Below are positions 61,455-64,000 of a stretch of 64,000 nt of DNA, in pieces (positions within the stretch are counted from its first letter, which is position 1; each line of letters starts with the position of its first letter). This DNA is from Polynucleobacter sp. MWH-UH24A (GTDB lineage Bacteria; Pseudomonadota; Gammaproteobacteria; Burkholderiales; Burkholderiaceae), in NCBI RefSeq assembly GCF_018687475.1, contig NZ_CP061292.1:124001-188000 (forward strand), in the 5' to 3' direction. A model generated the notes under the pieces. It did no database searches. It was not told where the DNA came from and saw only the letters and a program-made list of their open reading frames with translations. The position numbers were made by a program, and so were the translations under genes.

Positions 61455-62474
61455 ATGAAAATCTGTGTAATTGGTGGCGGCGGCGCAATTGGCGGTTATC
61501 TGGCGGTAATGCTAGCAAATTCTGGCAACGAGGTAACCGTGATGGCGCGTGGGGCTACCCTGAGAGCCATTGAAGAGCGTGGACTCGCATTAATAAGCGA
61601 TGAGCATCCTGAGCCGATCATTGCAAAAGTTAAAGCTGTTGAAAATTTACGCGGTTTGCCAAAACAAGATGTCATTATTTTGGCAGTGAAGGCTCATCAA
61701 GTGGAGCCCGTTATTGATGATTTGGTTGCCGCACTTGGACCCGATACCATTTTGATCCCAATGCAAAACGGAATTCCATGGTGGTATTTTCAAAAGCTCA
61801 ATAGCAAGTACAAAGATCATCCGGTCGATACCGTTGATCCAGGCGGTGTTGTGATGCGTGCCATTAGCCCGGACAATATTATTGGTTGCGTTGTTTATCC
61901 GGCCACCATTACGCAAGGACCTGGGGTCATTCGACATGTCGAGGGAGTGCGTTTTCCCCTCGGAGAGCTCGATGGTAAATCGACAGATCGTATCCAGAAG
62001 ATTTCTGATGTGATGGGTGCCGCAGGCTTTAAATCGCCTATCTTGGATGATATTCGTGCTGAGATTTGGTTAAAGCTTTGGGGTAATCTCACATTCAATC
62101 CAATTAGTGCCTTAACACACGGTACTTTAGAGGGAATTTGCCGTTACCCTCTCACTAAAGAGTTGGCTCGCAATATGATGGCTGAAGCGCAAGCGATTGC
62201 TGAAAAACTTGGGGTGACGTTTCGAGTCGATATTGAGCGCCGCATTGCTGGAGCTGAAAAAGTGGGTAAACATAAAACCTCCATGTTGCAAGATTTGGAG
62301 GCTGGTCGCTCATTAGAGATCGATGCTTTGTTGGGCTCCGTGATTGAGTTGGGTGGAATTACTGGAACCCCAACTCCCTGCCTTAATACTGTTTATGCAT
62401 TGACTAAGTACTTAGATCAAAACGTACAGGATTCTAAGGGGAATCTTATCTTGCCCGTAGCCGCCGGGTATTAA
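61455..62474 (+). CDS. Ketopantoate reductase family (PanE/ApbA) protein
   Basis: NADPH-dependent 2-oxoacid reductase of the PanE fold. The N-terminal Rossmann motif is VIGGGGAIGGYLAVML. The middle LAVKAHQVEPVIDDL, the PMQNGIPWW loop and the C-terminal KLWGNLTFNPISALT and KTSMLQDLEAGRSLEID carry the catalytic lysine and Asn region. At 339 aa it is longer than E. coli PanE (303 aa), as in the many paralogues used in catabolic pathways. ATG 61455 follows GGAG. Real substrate is uncertain; it converges on the FAH-family gene (0-bp gap). Confidence 0.87.
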   Translation: MKICVIGGGGAIGGYLAVMLANSGNEVTVMARGATLRAIEERGLALISDEHPEPIIAKVKAVENLRGLPKQDVIILAVKAHQVEPVIDDLVAALGPDTILIPMQNGIPWWYFQKLNSKYKDHPVDTVDPGGVVMRAISPDNIIGCVVYPATITQGPGVIRHVEGVRFPLGELDGKSTDRIQKISDVMGAAGFKSPILDDIRAEIWLKLWGNLTFNPISALTHGTLEGICRYPLTKELARNMMAEAQAIAEKLGVTFRVDIERRIAGAEKVGKHKTSMLQDLEAGRSLEIDALLGSVIELGGITGTPTPCLNTVYALTKYLDQNVQDSKGNLILPVAAGY

Positions 62475-63242
62475 TTATTCGAAGCGATTATCAAGACGCC
62501 CAACGCCATCGATCACGATACTGACCTGACTGCCTGGTTTCATGGAGCCAACGCCCACGGAGGTTCCACAGGCAATCACATCGCCTGGCAAGAGAGTCAT
62601 GTCTTGTGAAATTAAGCTGACTAGTTGAGAGGGTGTAAAAACGATATCTCTCATCGGATAGTTTTGACGCTCTTGGTCATTAAGAATCGTTTTGATCGAC
62701 AAGCCCATAGGATCGACATTGGTGGTAATGGTTGGTCCAAATACGCCGAAGGTATCAAAGCTCTTTGAACGACTCCATTGCGCGTAGCCTGGGTTTCGAT
62801 TCAGAATCTCGACAGCAGTCACGTCATTGACACAGGTATAGCCAAAAATGTATTGAGCGGCATCTGCGACGCTAACCCCATGGCATTTTGTCCCAATCAC
62901 AATTCCAAGCTCACCCTCATAAATAACCTTACCCGCATAGGATTTTGGGACCTGTATGACTTGACCAGCAGCTAAATAAGAATTACTTGCTTTTAGGAAA
63001 TACAAAGGTTCATCCGGAACGGTATGCTCAAGCTTGGTTACCAAGGCATGAAAGTTATCCACCAGGGCAATAAATTTACTGGGAACGCATGGTGTTTCAA
63101 TCGTTACATCCTGAACTTTGAGGTGTTCACCACTTGCCTTAGGGTTGGCAAATAAGTCGCCCGTATGGACAGCAATTTGATCACCCTGTAATTGTCCAAA
63201 CCCAATATTGCCTTGATGCGTGTAGCGTAGCCACTGAGCCAT
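62475..63242 (-). CDS. Fumarylacetoacetate hydrolase family protein
   Basis: Metal-dependent C-C bond hydrolase, decarboxylase or isomerase of the FAH fold. The metal glutamates are in VIYEGELGIVIG, followed by GYTCVNDVTAVEI, SRSKSFDTFGVFGP and the C-terminal LLPGDVIACGTSVGVG. 255 aa is the short bacterial form. AGGAGAAAG lies upstream of the ATG at 63242. Substrate is unknown; neighbours suggest carboxylic acid catabolism. It diverges from the partial gene at 63307. Confidence 0.87.
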   Translation of the reverse strand: MAQWLRYTHQGNIGFGQLQGDQIAVHTGDLFANPKASGEHLKVQDVTIETPCVPSKFIALVDNFHALVTKLEHTVPDEPLYFLKASNSYLAAGQVIQVPKSYAGKVIYEGELGIVIGTKCHGVSVADAAQYIFGYTCVNDVTAVEILNRNPGYAQWSRSKSFDTFGVFGPTITTNVDPMGLSIKTILNDQERQNYPMRDIVFTPSQLVSLISQDMTLLPGDVIACGTSVGVGSMKPGSQVSIVIDGVGRLDNRFE

Positions 63243-63306
63243 AGTATCTTTCTCCTGTATTTATGATTACCATGATCTTATCAATTACCACTGAGCTACT
63301 CTAAAA

Positions 63307-64000
63307 ATGTCAGAACTGTCGTTTGCACCCGAATTTGACAGCGCAATTCCATACATGCAACGGACACGCTCTTATTACCTGGCACTCGGTTATGACAACC
63401 CGTATGTTTGGGCACATTACAACAATGTGCCATTTACCCCTTTACGAAAGCCGTTGCAAGCATCAACGTTGGCTTTAATTACAACTGCGGTTCCATATGA
63501 CCCCTCAAAAGGAGATCAAGGTCCTGGCGCCCCTTATAACGCACAAGCAAAGTTTTATGAGCCTTACGCAATGATTACGCTTGGTGACCCTGATTTAAGG
63601 ATTGCGCATGTTGGAATCGATCGACAGCACGCCAATTTATCCGAGATGGCTTGCTGGTTCCCTCTTAAGGCAGCGAGACAAGCGGTTTTGGATCGGCGAA
63701 TTGCCAAGCTTGCACCTCGATTTTACGGTTTACCAACCAATCGCAGCCAACGGCATACCCTAGAAAATGACGCACCACGGATTTTGGAAATGTGTCAAAC
63801 CGATGGGGTTGATGTTGCGATATTGATCCCAAATTGCCCAATTTGCCATCAGAGCATTTCGTTACTGGCCCGTTATTTGGAAAATGCTGGCCTCTCAACC
63901 GTGATTGTTGGGGCCGCAAAAGACATTGTTGAATATTGTGGAGTTCCACGTTTTGTATTTAATGATTTTCCTTTGGGCAATGCAGCGGCAAGACCTCAAG
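63307..64000 (+). CDS. GrdB/PrdB-like reductase subunit homologue, 3' end outside window
   Basis: Open frame from ATG 63307 to the window edge, 231 codons. Residues 140-231 resemble the C-terminal part of selenoprotein B of glycine, betaine or D-proline reductases: an alpha/beta unit with IPNCPICHQS (Cys177 and Cys180), a helix, NAGLSTVIVGAAKDIVEYCG and FNDFPLGN. In GrdB a selenocysteine stands near this CxxC; here there are only cysteines. The resemblance is from memory and moderate. It may act on an unknown substrate; no TGA codon is read through here. Confidence 0.6.
   Translation, partial: MSELSFAPEFDSAIPYMQRTRSYYLALGYDNPYVWAHYNNVPFTPLRKPLQASTLALITTAVPYDPSKGDQGPGAPYNAQAKFYEPYAMITLGDPDLRIAHVGIDRQHANLSEMACWFPLKAARQAVLDRRIAKLAPRFYGLPTNRSQRHTLENDAPRILEMCQTDGVDVAILIPNCPICHQSISLLARYLENAGLSTVIVGAAKDIVEYCGVPRFVFNDFPLGNAAARPQ

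Overview
This window looks like ordinary core chromosome of a free-living betaproteobacterium of the Burkholderiaceae with a small, tightly packed, moderate-GC genome; Polynucleobacter is my best guess. The guess rests on gene content and order (trpEGDC behind rpe, bioAFD/bioB divergent, Coq7-type ubiquinone hydroxylase, the dcw cluster ending ftsZ-peroxiredoxin-lpxC, then secA-argJ) and on the short intergenic spaces. No rRNA, tRNA, insertion sequence, prophage or CRISPR array was seen.

Layout. 1-3172 (minus): hemA-prfA-prmC, linking tRNA-dependent haem synthesis to release factor 1 and its methylase. 3216-8046: a small membrane protein converging on a minus-strand run of ubiH-like hydroxylase, dsbC, an M61 peptidase and ung. 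8060-13780: ychF, then the minus-strand rpe-trpE-trpG-trpD-trpC operon. 13854-20757: apaG, a glutamate/aspartate-type ABC importer (gltIJKL), mltA, an enoyl-CoA hydratase and an M20 amidohydrolase. 20832-27592: fadD, the biotin genes bioA-bioF-bioD (minus) and bioB (plus), and coq7.

27773-46840 is a complete division and cell wall cluster: mraZ-rsmH-ftsL-ftsI-murE-murF-mraY-murD-ftsW-murG-murC-ddl-ftsQ-ftsA-ftsZ, then a Prx5-type peroxiredoxin and lpxC. Almost every junction overlaps by a few bases, so translation is probably coupled. The cluster starts with a sigma-70-like promoter followed by three TGGGA-like repeats at 10-bp spacing, the layout of MraZ operators.

46830-58652: a dciA-like gene, secA, argJ, an AAA ATPase, a Nudix hydrolase, zapD, coaE, a reduced type IV pilus assembly trio (short PilB-like ATPase, PilC, peptidase-only PilD), a CorC-type transporter and an ogt-like alkyltransferase. 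58655-64000: a squalene/phytoene synthase-like protein, a sodium:solute symporter, a ketopantoate reductase-family protein, a fumarylacetoacetate hydrolase-family protein and the start of a gene resembling GrdB/PrdB reductase subunits.

I did not find a clearly new multi-gene system. The signals most worth a second look are small. They are a long-range hairpin that pairs part of the peroxiredoxin ribosome binding site (45302-45397), a perfect intrinsic terminator inside the 5' coding part of gltJ (15312-15342), and several promoters whose -10 box lies 6-8 nt before the start codon (hemA, ychF, fadD, amidohydrolase). Others are the stripped-down pilus assembly genes and an unlisted 38-residue membrane ORF (17490-17606). 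All functions are inferred from motifs and family resemblance by eye; no database search was run.
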